Assembly: GCA_018343915.1 (NCBI GenBank)
Contig: JABRWF010000002.1
Location: 5,580,001-5,644,000 of the forward strand
Direction of reading: 5' to 3'
Length of the DNA: 64,000 bases
From: Agroathelia rolfsii
Lineage: Eukaryota; Basidiomycota; Agaricomycetes; Amylocorticiales; Amylocorticiaceae
A program made the translations under genes and the position numbers. The notes under the pieces were generated by a model that saw only the letters and a list, made by a program, of their open reading frames with translations, did no database searches and had not been told where the DNA came from. This document shows, in pieces, positions 12,632 to 25,461 of this stretch; the first letter of the stretch is position 1; the number at the start of each line of letters is the position of its first letter.

Positions 12632-15600
12632 ATGGCACCCCCTCCCCTTCCGTGGTTCTCTCGCACTTCACGACAGGAGCCCAAGGGCGATCCCCGCCCC
12701 CGCCGCCGACTACGTCGTGGATCCGTGCCAGACAGACCTCAGCCTGCTCAAGATTTGTACTTTAGGCATGTAGCTGTAGCTTGCTCTGTAAATGTTCACC
12801 GAGGCTCATGATAGCTCCGCTTTCTTAGAGGTTCCCCTCTTCCAGAACAACGAGAGATACCAACTTCAGCCCAGGATCCGGATCACCATGATACATCCCA
12901 GCCTTCTCCCCCACCCGAAGGCGCCCATCATGTCGACATGCGAGATTTCGATCCTGACCATCTTCCACCTGAAGTCGTCAATCCACCATCTCATTCTGTG
13001 ATTCCCCAGCGTCTCCGAAGAAACAGTGAGCCCGGTCAAGGTGTTCGTTTTAAGCCCGGCATATTTGCTTCCCTCCGTGGCAAGCGCGCTAACAAGGATG
13101 CTCCACGCGATATCACTGGTGATGACGGTCCAGATGAGTACGTGACAGATGCAGATCCTGCAACTCGAGAGGACCATCTTGCTCCTCCGCCGGTATCATC
13201 CGAACATGCTGCCCCGCGCTCGCGCTCCCGCCTCCGTTCTTTGTTTGGAAGGAAGCGGGAACGTGAACATCCTGTCGAAACTGTCCAACAAGACCTGTTC
13301 GACACTGCTGCCGAGGACGAACACCCAGATGAACCTCATCATTCCGAAGAACGAGATGAACCTTACGAAGATCATGTTGATCACAGCGTCAAAGACAATG
13401 AGGAAGACGAGTCCTCACCGCTTCCTGCTCCGTCGCGAGCGATCATGGCTGAGGATACTGCCCACACAGCAGGCCAATACATTGTTGGCAAAGATCGTGA
13501 CCGTGAGCTAGGCGCAGGCGCAGGCGCAAGTAGGCAGGTCTCGGCTATTGATTTCGAATCCGAGGCCTCACCGCACATACTACATACGAACGCCGTCCAG
13601 CGACAGGCTGCTAAGGGAAGGCACAAGATCACGTTTTCGCCTTCAGTCATTGATGGTGCTGATCATGGTTTGCCCCAAGAAGTGGATGAATTCGGTAGCA
13701 CTCGCGAACACGACCCTTATACAATTGCAAGAGCCCCAGCGCTGCGAAACGATCATGTACGCACTGCTCCTCAGAGATCGCGTGGTGACGGCGTTCGTGC
13801 AAGGTCTATGGAAAGGCGCCAAGTGACGTACCCTGGTAGTGCGCGAGACACGAACACCATGCCCGCCAAGGCTGTGAGACAGAGTGCTGGGAGGGGAGTT
13901 TCGACAGCGGATGTTGTCAATCGTGCGGCCAGAGAAGTCGAACAATATCGCTCCGCTGTGCATGACGATAGGGGTATTGGCCAGGGCAACACACGCACCC
14001 GAGACATCAGCGGCTCCCATGAGCATTACACTCACAGGGGGCGAACAGATGTACCTAGAGGCAGGCATGAATACATGCGTCACCCGCGAGAACCAAGTCG
14101 GCCCGCACACAGAGAGCGTATGTATGATGAACCCGGGCCTCCGGCCATCTCAAGGAGGGCCCATTCCTCTCATCGTCCCCCACACTCTCGCTCAGCCTCC
14201 GATGGTCAATTTGATCCACATATAGCTAGGCTGCGTCGCACGCCGTCGGGTTTGCATGAGTATCTTCATATGCCCTCCCATCCGACCGTGTATCACGTGC
14301 CCCGCGGGCAAGTACCCCGCCTTCCTCCCGGACAGGTCCCTTATCGTCTCGAAAATGGCGTCGCCCATCGTATACCTGGATATACGTCTGATGGAGAGGA
14401 CGGCGAAGGTCGTGCAAACTTCCCTCAGCATTCCGCGAGCGCGAGTTCTCGCCCACACCCTTCCCATTCCCGCTCACGCTCTTATCGTCAGTCAGCACAA
14501 CCTCACCCATCTGCGCAACATAGAGTTGCGGGTGACGGTACAGGAGCACGCATGCGGCACTATGCCTACGATGCCTTCCAAGATGTGATCCACTTGCCTC
14601 AGGCTCTCGTTGATGGTGGTGGTCCAACGGGGATGCATAAGCATTCTGTGAATGCTAGTGACCATAACATGGATACGGAAGCAGGAGACGATTTCGAATA
14701 CTCTCATTGTACTGGAAGGAAAAGGGCACTATGTGTATGTATTCCCATCATTATAAGCTTGGCACAGCCTCTTAACATCCTCCTCAGATTGGAATCAATT
14801 ATACTGGTCAGGATCATGCACTTCACGGATGTATAAATGATGCAGAAAAGTTCAAAAAATTCTTAATCCGTACGCTAAAATACCGTTTCCTTTTTTGACT
14901 TTTTAGGCCAGCTCATGGTTTTTTTGGTTTAGAACATTACGGATACAAACCAAATAATATTTTACTACTTGTAGACACAGATGAAGCAAAAAATCGGACG
15001 TCAAGTCACGTCCAATTGCCAACAAGAAGTAATATGCTCGGTGCCATGAAATGGCTGGTTCAGGGGGCACGAAAGCACGACTCCTTAGTTTTTCACTGTA
15101 AGTCCTCCATGTGGCGATTTTTGTCTTTAGGTATCAAGTCGTCTTGATCAGATTCTGGGCATGGGTCCCAAGTGAAAAACGAAAATGGTCATGGGTTCCA
15201 TGAAGGTGCGTAGTATATAATCAGAATCATCTCCTAAGATCTCAACGAAATTTCAGCTATTTATCCGGTCGATTATAAGAAGAAGAGTCACATTCTTGAC
15301 GATGTTAGTTAATATCAACATTCAGACCTTATGTCTTCTTAGATACGCTACAGGAAATGTTTAATATCATGGTACAACCCCTACCTACCGGCTGCAGGCT
15401 AACTGTGAGTTTTCTTTTCTCGATGATTATTTCATAGGTTAAAGCTTTCTCATTAGGCCATTTATGATGTAAGCAAAAATTGTTATTAATTAATCTTCGT
15501 CAAGTTGAGAGCACTGGCATTTCAGAGCTGTCATTCTGGCACTGCGCTGGGTGAGATCTTCCTCTCTTCGGTGAAGGTGAAGTCTCATTAGTTTATTTTT

Positions 15601-16192
15601 AGGTCTTCCCTTTTTAGTGCGTTTACGAAATAAGAAATCTGTCGATGAAGGATTGATAGATTGACAAAGTAATCAGTATCACAGCAATGGTCTACTCAAG
15701 TATCGACATGCGGCCTTGCAAGCAATTAGGGAGCATGTATCTGCAGCAGATGTAGTAAGTCCTTCGGTATCATGCTCTTCTTCCTGATTGGCGTCTTCAT
15801 TAAACCTGTACATCAGATATCTTTCTCTGGCTGTACAGATGAAGGGACAAGTGCAGACACTTTCTCACAAGGTGTAGCTATTGGGGCTATGAGCAACGCG
15901 TTTGTGGCGGCGCTAGGTGATCTTTTCTCAGCTTTGAATCTGCGGTCAATTGACATCACTCTCAGAGGCAAACCATGATCAATCCTATCGACATTTACTG
16001 ATTGCCTTGAGGTAATCGCAAATATCACGCTTTTCTCGGACATAAAATAATAATGCTGATACTACCAATTCCTATAGAGCAATTCTAAAAAAATACAAAC
16101 AAAAGCCTCAACTTTCCAGTGCACATATCACAGTCAGTCGCATATTTTGCTTTGCTTCGTCTGCCAGCATCTCATGCAAAGGCTCTGCTTAG
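12632..16192 (+). CDS. Type I metacaspase with long disordered N-terminus (possibly decaying)
   Basis: Metacaspases are Arg/Lys-specific cysteine proteases linked to stress and cell death in fungi. The proposed start is ATG 12632. An intron (GTACTT to TTAG, about 12753-12830) joins it to a long exon running to about 14736. The first ~650 residues are charged, His/Arg-rich and disordered. The peptidase domain then begins with KRALCIGINYTGQDHALHGC. The exon with FHYSGHG carries the catalytic His (near 15155), and YDSCHSGTAL, split by an intron, carries the catalytic Cys (15526-15550). FSGCTDEGTSAD and a C-terminal YRHLLIALR...KKYKQKPQL block follow. Two problems appear. At 15300-15345 the exon ending SHILDD and the next exon TLQEMFNIM join one base out of frame. 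A TGA lies in frame at 15661-15663, avoidable only by a 36-bp intron. The catalytic exons are also more AT-rich than the N-terminal exon. Confidence 0.78.
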
Positions 16193-16653
16193 GATACCAA
16201 CCGAAAATTCATTATGTAAAATCGATGCCATTGTCAGTCAATATGCAGGGTTTCTCGGGCTCACAGTCGTATTTAATTAGCGATCTGTATGAAGTAACTA
16301 CACATTTTATAATTTGTATTTCGAGGTGGCACGGACAATGTAATTCTTTATATACCGCTGTAAGAAGAAAAAACCCCTCGAATTGCGGTTATTAGGTCTG
16401 CAGTCTTTTACTGGTCACCAATGCTTTGCTCTACGTTGGTTGATTTGGATAAAAAAAAACAGGAATTGGAGCTGCTGCAATCTATGCGTGTCGCGACCCG
16501 GCCCGGTAACGCCAGATTGATGATACTTCTGAACGTTCACGCGCCCATGACATAACCAAAATACGTCCAGTACAACAACCGATAACCGGAATCCACTGAC
16601 AATCACTACTAGGCCAGTACACATATTATCACCCGTTCAGAAAAGCAATATCC
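16193..16653. other. Intergenic region between metacaspase and PEBP gene
   Basis: No gene or repeat is recognised. It is AT-rich in its first half. It includes the upstream region of the PEBP gene. Confidence 0.6.
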
Positions 16654-17421
16654 ATGTCTCAAGTAGACCCCTTGTCATCTCTGGTCTCTTCTCTTAAGGG
16701 CCAGGACATTATCTCCGATGTCGTCCCCGAGAGCTTTTACCCCACACAGCTTCTCACGCTCAAGTGGCCGAACGGGAAAGAGATTGTGCTAGGCGACACC
16801 CTGGCTGTGGAGGACACCGTTGATGAGCCGTCTATCCAGATTGCACCTATGACCATCCCCGATGCTGCAGCCGACAGCTCAGGGGAACCGGACGACAACA
16901 GCGGCGAGCCTACGTACACCATCGTCCTTACAGATCCAGATGCTCCATCGAGAGCAGAGCCAATCTACCGAGAGTTTAGGCACTGGGTCGTATGTATCTC
17001 TTGATAGGTATGATCTAAATGGATGCTGATCTAGGCGCATATACTGTCTGCCCATTTCTATAGTTAACAGGACTGAAATCCCATGCGCAAGGCGGCATCG
17101 GACTGACTGCTCTTTCCAGTAAGGCGGCCACAACACCCTATCGCCCTCCTGGCCCTCGTCCTGGCTCAGGAGTGCATCGTTATGGTGACTACTATGTCAT
17201 GTTCACAACTGATTACAGATATTAACCTGGCTATCGGTCTAGTTTTCTTGCTATTTCAAGAGCCTGCATCAGGGTCGCCTCAGATACCAATCGGTGCTCC
17301 CGAATATGGAGTAGCTTTGGAAGAGAGAAGATCATGGTCAGCAATGGAATTTGGTAATAAATATGGTCTTAAACTAGTCGGAGTCAACTTTTTCCTTGTA
17401 CATGCTCAGTCCGCTGCATAA
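16654..17421 (+). CDS. Phosphatidylethanolamine-binding protein (PEBP / TFS1-like)
   Basis: PEBP proteins bind anionic ligands or phospholipid headgroups. The yeast member Tfs1 inhibits carboxypeptidase Y and Ras signalling. Three exons (16654-16989, 17064-17184, 17243-17421) give 211 residues, normal for the family. Intron 1 (74 bp) has GTATGT/TATAG borders and intron 2 (58 bp) GTGACT/TCTAG. Conserved region 1 is [19 protein letters not shown] with the ligand-pocket Asp and Pro, followed by HWV. Conserved region 2 is GSGVHRYVFLLFQ, split by intron 2. The C-terminus reads [17 protein letters not shown]. No signal peptide is seen. The N-terminus carries an acidic insert ([12 protein letters not shown]) before region 1. 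It is convergent with the large gene to its right. Confidence 0.92.
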
Positions 17422-17821
17422 GATCATGGACGCATACGTCCGTCACAAGGAATAAAAAATAATATTGATTTTCTTTGCAGTGCAAAAAAGGTATCACACT
17501 ACGAGTATACAGTGAATCATAACAAAGAAAGAAAATGGAGTGCATCTACAATCGTAAGTTATCGTGGACTTTTCATGTCTTAGTACTCGGAACATGGAAG
17601 TCACATCGTTGGGACCAATCATCATGCATGAAAGCAGAGCAAGTAATCAGCAAAATGAAGTAAAAAATGTAGATAGAATAGATAGACAAAAGCTGCGTTA
17701 GTAGCACATCGTTATTTATGATCAGTTCAAAGCGTATGAGGAACATCACGAGCGTAAAAAATCAGTAAGCATAAGAATATCTGGCATAGCATATCGGGTC
17801 AGATGGAGAAGTGCGTCAAAT
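17422..17821. other. Convergent intergenic region
   Basis: This is AT-rich 3' flank for the PEBP gene (plus) and the large Ser-rich gene (minus). No gene or repeat was recognised. Confidence 0.6.
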
Positions 17822-20800
17822 TCATATGCGAATCGGGCGGCTGGTGGTAGGCATCGGACGCCCACGAGGGCGAGGGCGATTTATTCTCAAGGATTCTCCA
17901 GTCCTAATAAAGCGGAACATCATCAATCCCTGCCTTCCGGTTGTAGATCAATTCACTTACGTTAAAACCATACTTGTTCCAAGACTATTGTTTTCCTTCT
18001 TGTCGACACTAGCGTTCATCTTACTCGTGTTCCGTTTCACCCATGCAAGTGCACTGCGGTTGCTGCTAGACGCTACACGTGGATGAGATTGGAAGTCAGA
18101 AGCCTGAGGCTTCTCATTGGCGTCCTTGAACGACGAGAGAGGCTTGATATTTGTAGAGGGACCTGCCGCTGTAGAGACATTCGGATTCAGAGAAACTTCC
18201 GTGAGTGCACGTTTGATGACAGCTGAGGGTCGGCTGGTCTCCAAAATCAAAACTCTAGATTCGTCGGGTGAAGCGTGAATCTTGGTCGATGGATAGGGCG
18301 AAGGGCGAGACAAAGTTCGTTTACGAGTACGATGGGGACGGAGCTCAAGCGGAAGCGGACCATAAGTTTTGACTGAATGCTCCAGCATGGCTTGCATTCC
18401 GGCGGGATGCTCAGGCGGAACAAACGCTTGAAGGTGACTTTAGATTCAAAAAGATGTCACGGAGGAATCTAACTCACATTGCATAGCATACGCAGAGAAC
18501 TGGGTGTCTGGCCATACAACCCGACTCTCAGTGACCGTTTCAACTGCTTCATCTTTCAACGCGTAATATTTATGCAGGATGTTGGTGTGAAGTCCGGTAC
18601 TGTCAATCATCACCGAGTCTGTCGCTGTGTCGGGATCGACGACAAAGACACTGTTGTTCGAGCCAACTTGAATGGTCTCGTCCTTGAGTGACATATGGTA
18701 GTCTGGAGAACTTGGTTCGATCAGTTCCGGAAGTTCCTCCTCAATCGTTTCATAAACAGAGGCACGAGACATTCGAGCTTGAGAGATGCGACGTCGATGT
18801 CCTTGGCCACGAGCCCTGGCTCGAACACGTCCCAAAGCGGATAACTCATCAGAATGAGAAAGGTGCGACAGTGCAAAGTCAATACTGCTGAGGTCGATGC
18901 TGGACTGCGACCCTCCGGAAAGAGAGTCTCCGGAGATGGAAAGAGGAGGTGTATCAGCGTCTGAAGAGTTAGAAGTAACAGTACTGGAACGGGAACGCCC
19001 AGTAGTGGCGGGTCGAGTGAAGACAGCTCGTCGAGCTAAGAGAATGAGCAAATCTACCAGAGCCTATAAACAGAAAAAGCTTACCACTTGGTAGTAAATC
19101 CTTGCTTGGAACGGGAACACAGCCTTCCGAACTTTGTTGCTCGAGTAGACTATGTCTTGCTTTGATCGCAGGGTCGCCTCCGAAATGACTGGGGGATGCT
19201 GAAGTGATTAATGGCTTCTCTTCGATGACGCGAGAGTTAATAGTTGGTGGAAGAGTAGAAACGTTGTTGATTAGTGCCGCTTGATGGAGCGCTGTGGAAG
19301 GCTTGCGCTTCTCCATCCGAACACATGGAGAAGCGTTAATTACCGATCCCATTGACTGGCGTCGAATATGATCACCATCAAACATCTACATGCATGTAAG
19401 TCAAGCACGTATACTATACTTTCAAGTAAACCTTACCGTAATCAAAGTATCATCTCCTTTATCAGCATTCAAGATGAATTCGTTGTAATCCTCATCACTA
19501 AGGCTAGTCATGGACAAGGGTCTGAACTGGAAAGGGGGAGCCAGGGCGTTCGGTATGGGCGCTGATGCTTTTGCCTCTTCTGTACCAAAAATTGACTCTG
19601 AAGAAGTCGATGTTCTATGCCTGGCGCGCTCAAACAGGGGATCAAAAGAAAACGGAGGGAGATCATCCATAAGCGAGTCGCAATAATCAGTAGGACTGCG
19701 TTCCTCATATGTAGTGTAGTCCCCCACGTGCTTGCTTGCTAGGCTATCGGGTGACGCGGAGATCGAAGTCAGTGGCATTCCATGGTCGAGCGATTGGAAC
19801 ATCTTATCGCCAAGGCCAGGCCGAGTTGCTTGTGCAGGAGAGAAATCGCTGAACATTGAGTCCGTAGACATCCCTTGGAGATAACGACTGAGGACTGGCC
19901 GCCCGCCAGGAGCGCCGTGCATCGCATACGAAAGAGCAACAGAGCTAGCGCTAGCATCCGAATCCTCCCGTCGATGAGAAAAGTAAGAGCTGCTACGCCG
20001 CTGACTATAGGCGCCAAAGCTGCGATTGTATATGCTGACCGGAGGTCCCGTCATGGAGGAGACGGAAGCAACGGAATCACGATTCCTGTGACGTCCTATA
20101 TTCATAGAAAGAGGACGGAAGTAGAAGCTGGATGCATCACTATCCACTCGCGTACGACGCTGATTACGCTTGACGAAGTCGAAAGTGTCGTCAATGCTCA
20201 TCGACATATCATCCGAGTTTCTGTGGGACTGCATGTCCGTCGTGCCATATTCAAAGGGATCAGGCAGGCCTGGTCGAAGGACAGCACCGTATGATGAAAC
20301 GGATGGGATACTGAAGCCAGAATCATGCTTGTTATGACCTAACTGAGACTGAGATTGGCCATATTCGGCAAGAGCCATTGGGTAGAAGCCAGGACGATCG
20401 CCATTGAACTCGAATCCACGACGCACTTCATCGAATGATTCAAACCCAAGGAAGCTAAGGGTAGATTCCCGACGAGAATGATCGGAAGTGACTGATTTGT
20501 ATACACTTTCTTCCATCGAACCCTTGTAGCTGGTATCGGAGTCTATGCGAGGACGAGAGGAAGGAGGTGAATCGAGATGGACAGGGAGCTCCGTTGCTTG
20601 TGCCTTGACGGATTTCAGCACAGAGCCATCTTCTTCAACAACGGAGATATTGGACAGTCTGTGGGCTTCTGGCGGAGGCGGAATAATGTCCGACAATGTG
20701 AGCGGTGCAGAGGGTCTATCGTTATGAGAGGAAGTTGAGCCACCAAATTTGAAATTAAAGTCTAAATGACCATCGGAAGGTCTCAACGAAACGGAGCGAG

Positions 20801-23800
20801 TGAGTCGAGAGACGGCCGGAGATTCGTCATCTTGAGCCTGGTGCCCATCTTGAGTGATGAGAGCGTCGGTCTGAATGAACGGAATTGATACGTCCACTGC
20901 CGATGAAAGACCATCGAGACTTGCGTCCACGCAGGAAACATCTTGTGGAACCTCTGGGTCGGGTCTAGCAAACTCACGATCAGCGGTGGTCTTAATAAAA
21001 GGCAGATTTTCCGAGTCCATCGACATGCTTGCTTCAGCAGCGTAGATGGAAGGAATCCTTGGCACAGGAGGTATCTCCATCTCAAGCAGGCTCGTTTTAC
21101 TCAGACCGAAATCGTAGCGTAGATTGATCTTGGCAGGCGTGCGGAAGGCGTTCTCCAGCTGTTCGACGAAGCTCCGGCGATCTCTAGCGCCAGACTCATT
21201 AAGCTTTGCCAATTCACCAGTGAAATCGAAGGATTTGGTAGTATCTTCTTCTCCACGGACTGACCCTTCGCCACCAATACTTGCCGAATCGTCATTCAAA
21301 TGTGCATGGAAAGCAGGATCCGCCTCTGACAGCGACACGTTAGGGATATTCGTTTCCTGCTGATCAGGCTGAGTTTCCGTGGAGGCAGTAGTAGAAGAAT
21401 TGATTGAGCCCGCATCGTCATCCGAGCTAGCGGCGAGGATAGCTTGCAGTTCATAAGGAATATCGGAGTCAGGATTATCCAGGTCGAGATTTGTCGACTC
21501 TGGTGTGGTGGACGCCCCCATGGTGCCAGAAAGACCCAAAATCTTCCTGCCTTCGGGCTCGATGGGGATACTGTTCCTCTTTTCTTCCACTGCCATGGGA
21601 AGCAGCTCATACTGACCGAGTGACGAACGCTGGCGGGCATGGGCCTTGCGCTTGAAGACTGGACTTTGGCCAAGAGGCAGCACCGGAGAAGAGGGCGCCG
21701 AGCCGAAGGTGTTCGTCGACGGAGATCGATCGTCGTCACCATTTTGGAGTGGGGCAGGGGGTGGAACGATTGTGAGCGGTGTCGGCGGCAATGATTCGTT
21801 CGGCATGCCAGGTGTCTTCGTGATCTTGAGTTGCTTCTTGTTTGCAGGACCTAAAGGCTGAAATACCAAGGGTGGCTTTGGTGCGCGCGGAGGGCTCTGG
21901 GCTCGTTTAGCCACAAGAAGACTAGGACGTACTGTCTGAGCAGGCATGTCCTCGGATACTTTCGGTCTAGGTGGCGAGAAACTACTATTGAGAACCTTCC
22001 ATGGAGCGATGGGCTGACCATACAGTTCTGAAGGTTGAACCGCAGGGGTAGTGATGCCTTTCGTAAAAGCTCCCCGTGATTGAGCGTATGGTCGAAGAGA
22101 AGTAATACTCGCAGAGCTGGCACGAACACCAAGGGCGGGCATAGGTCCTTTAGGGGCCTTCTTAACAGGACTTTCTCCAGCTTGAGCAATCAAAGCGACA
22201 CGCTTCTCGGTATTAAATGAGTCGGAGAGCGAGGTTCGGGCGGGAGACGGGGTTGCCTCAAGATCCAAATGGTTCAGCAAATGAGCCAACTCATTCGTGG
22301 CCTGGTCGAGCATCGAGAGCACACTCCCTAAGATTTTATTAGATGACTAGCTCGAGGAAACTGCCGAGTCTTACCTTCATCATGGATTGCTTTAGGACGA
22401 GAGCGCTGTGTTAGCTGTGCCGATGTGGACTTGGATCTAAGTCTAGGCAAGCTTCCTCTTGTGGATGGGACGTCTGTAAGATCTTCTTGTGCGATATCAT
22501 CCTCACTATCAATTGCGGGGCTATCATCAACCACTTCGTGACCGTCGTTCGTAGCCCTTTCCAGAGTCAGCTTCGGTAATGTCATGGTCTGGGGCGCCTC
22601 ATCATCATCATCAGAGATTTCTTCTTTTTGATGAGGGTTGAGAATGTCTGCTACACCGCGTTCTACAGCTGCTTGCACATCGCGAGGAAATATTTCAGAA
22701 AGGGGCGTATGACGCTTGCTGCCACCAGTGTGCTTGCTTTCAGTCTTCCCTTCGGCACGATCTCTTTCCTTCTTCTCTGCACGCTCACGCTTGCGATTTT
22801 CCTTGACGGTCCGGAGTTTTTCTTCGTCCCAGCGAACAGAAGCAGTAGACGAGCCGCCATTGGAAGAAGTGCGTGAAGTTATGCTACTGGGACGCAAAGA
22901 AGACGTTGTGCTTCCCATTGATGGAGGCCTATCACGTGTGGGCGCGCCATGATGGCTGCTGCTATCAGAATCACCAGGCAGGCGGCTGGCGTTGAAAGAA
23001 GTGGGTGGTCCCGTATTCGTGGTAAACGTGCCCGTCTTGGAAACCTGGTTCGGGACGCTAGGAGCAGCTGAGCTGACGCGGAGGGTGCTGGGATTGCGAA
23101 CAGTAGAAGGAAGGCCCAGGCCTAAAACGCTGGCCTTCCTTCTCCCAAGGGTACTGGTCCTAATCGTAGGCTCCTTCGTAGGGCTGGGAGATAGATAACC
23201 AGCCTCAAAACTGCTTCCCGAGCTTGAGCGGACCGTAGAAAACGCGTTGGAAGAAAGAGCAGTACGCTTCTTTGAAGCTGTCTTCTTGGTCGTGGTTTCC
23301 GCATCTTTCTTACTCTTGTGTGCGGTGGGCTTGATATCGTCCACTGAAGGGACATCATCGTCACGATTGATGATAGCGGTATTACGCATTTGAGCCCATG
23401 AACCGATGCGAGCGAGAGAGCGAACAGAGCGCATAGCACGCAGGGCGATAGAGCTCTGGGCTGCGTTGCGGGGATGAGAGCCAGATGTCGGAGGAGCAAG
23501 AAAGCCATCTTCCGTGGGAGGTGCAAGAAAACCGTTTTCCACAGGCGGAGCAGAAGACGGGCCAGGCTCCGAAGGGCGAGCTCCGACTGTGTCAATCGAG
23601 CAAATGTCTCTCACGAATGTAGGTGTCAGGGACCGAGAAGGGATAGTGTCTTTCGGAATGTCGCTCCCAGCAACAAACGGCGAGGACGACGGGTCCATGA
23701 TGTCTGGGTCAGCTGCTCCAGAAGTAGAGATGATCTGCAGCACATTACTGACGGACGTACTTCGCTGCATGGCGGGAGGGGCGTCGGCAGCAGCAGAATG

Positions 23801-24727
23801 TTGAGTGGAAGAGGAGTTCAGCAAGAGACCAGAATCGAAAGAATTGAAGCGTGATCGATCTCTTTTAGAGGTGATTTTCTTGAACTGCTCAACTGGACCG
23901 GGTGCTAAGGCATTTGAGATACAATGAAAAGGATTGATAATGCACAACTTGGACTCACGCTTCGATCGTGGTCTGATGTTCTCATTTCTCCCTGCGTCCT
24001 TGGAGTCCTTTCTGCCACGTCCAATGGCCCACCAACGTCCACTACCTTCTTTAGTTTCTTTGCCACCGTCCTTAGGTTTGCTATCCTCCTTGGGAACGGC
24101 GGGGATGTTGGTGACCTCTCCCATCGCACCCCACTGAAATCCATTGAGTCCGGCCCGGCTCTTCTTTTTCTTGACCATGACGACTTCACCAGCATTGACG
24201 TTATTATTGGGACCAGAGTGATCGACGTAGATTTCGAAACCTGAAGCACTACCTGACGTGATTCCTATTCGGCGTGCTACATCACTAAAATCGGCTCGAG
24301 AGGAAGAGCCGCGTAGGGAGATGGGAGGGACCTGAGAGTTAGAACTCTTGCTGGAGGGGACAAGAAGGGAGAGTTTGCTCTTCTTCTGCTTGAGAACAAG
24401 ACGTTTCTTGGATCCATTCCGCTCCTCCTTGGGTGCAAGGACGGAAGTGGAAGGAGGAGCTGGTGGAACATTAATGGGCACAGCAGCCGAAGAGCTATTG
24501 GCAGTGGAATTGTCAGCGTTGATGGAGATGTTGGAAAGACCTATGTCGGAGTTGAGGGAGCCATCCGTTAATGGACCAGTACTACGTGGGGTGGCATGAA
24601 TGAGGCGAATGGAGGGCGCGTTTTGGCGATGGGGCGTTTGTATGGATTTGAATGAAAGCTGTTCCTGGCTTTGATCAACGAGGGAAGATCCCAAAGTCAA
24701 AGGCGCAGGTACCGAGCCGCGGGCCAT
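17822..24727 (-). CDS. Very large Ser-rich disordered protein with AT-hook-like C-terminus, function unknown
   Basis: I do not recognise this family. The chain starts at ATG 24725-24727 and gives roughly 2,200 residues in at least seven exons. Exon joins I can support by frame are: GATGAAG to GGAGTG near 22374/22327, DDTLIT to MFDGDH near 19437/19386, LLPSG to ARRAVF near 19090/19039, YAMQ to SFVPPEH near 18472/18433, and 17961 to 17903. A further 54-bp in-frame intron is likely near 23903-23956 (GTGAGT...CTTAG). The protein is rich in Ser, Pro, Thr and Asp, with Arg/Ser clusters, Lys/Glu-rich stretches near residues 650-700, and repeated (F/Y)xFRPLSM motifs (near 20110 and 19520). The last exon encodes RPRPRGRPMPTT, an AT-hook-like tail, ending TGA 17822-17824. 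There are no membrane helices or signal peptide. Basic patches suggest a nuclear or scaffold role, which is inference. Confidence 0.75.
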
Positions 24728-25461
24728 GCCACGGCCAAAACGAGGATTGATAATAGAAGGATTGAGAGAGCGTCCGAAGGTCGACGATAATGTTCGGATT
24801 CAACGTTACGGTGCGATGGAATGCTTTCGTTTATTGATAATCCTCGGAGACTATCTGAAGTTGCGTGATGGTTCGGTCGTAAAGATATCTGAGCGGAGAT
24901 CGATTTATTGTTGAGTACAGGAATCGGATAAAGCGAGAATGAAATATATCACCTAGAGATATATAATTCTGGAATGATTTATGTTCTTGTTGTGGGCCTT
25001 TGAGTCTGTTTGCATTATGAGGCATCGGTGAGCAAGCATTAAGACAAAAATTATAAGGTCTTCACCCACAATGTGGGACTAGCCCTGCGGATGAGTGATG
25101 CAACGTGTGAATGTGGACTGGCAAGCTAGATGCTATGGAAAGACGGTATAAGGCCTAGTACTGAGCTGAGCGGTAGCCTCTTGAGGGCCGGGCGAAAGCG
25201 GGCTGCGACAGCCAGAAGCGGCTTGATGGTGATGATGTCGATGTCGAAGAACAAGAAGAGGCCAGCGCCAGCCCCGCGCGCCCCTGCCCAATTAATCGCC
25301 CACGGTTCAACTTGTACACATGACATAAGCGTTTACCATCACGTGACCGCGTTCACTTGCTACTGCACTTATGCAGGCTAGTAGGCAAAGAATAAAGTCG
25401 GTTTGGGGCCTGTCTACGATAGCTATAGTAAATACATGCCCTATAAGCACAGCGAGTGTCC
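24728..25461. other. Intergenic region upstream of the large Ser-rich gene
   Basis: It carries the promoter and 5' untranslated region of the gene to its left and the 3' flank of the methyltransferase gene. No further gene was seen. Confidence 0.6.

Noticed and set aside
12866..14707. Long antisense open frames opposite the metacaspase N-terminal exon
   Set aside because: They mirror the GC-rich sense codons, have no start context or domain, and the sense frame continues directly into the peptidase domain.
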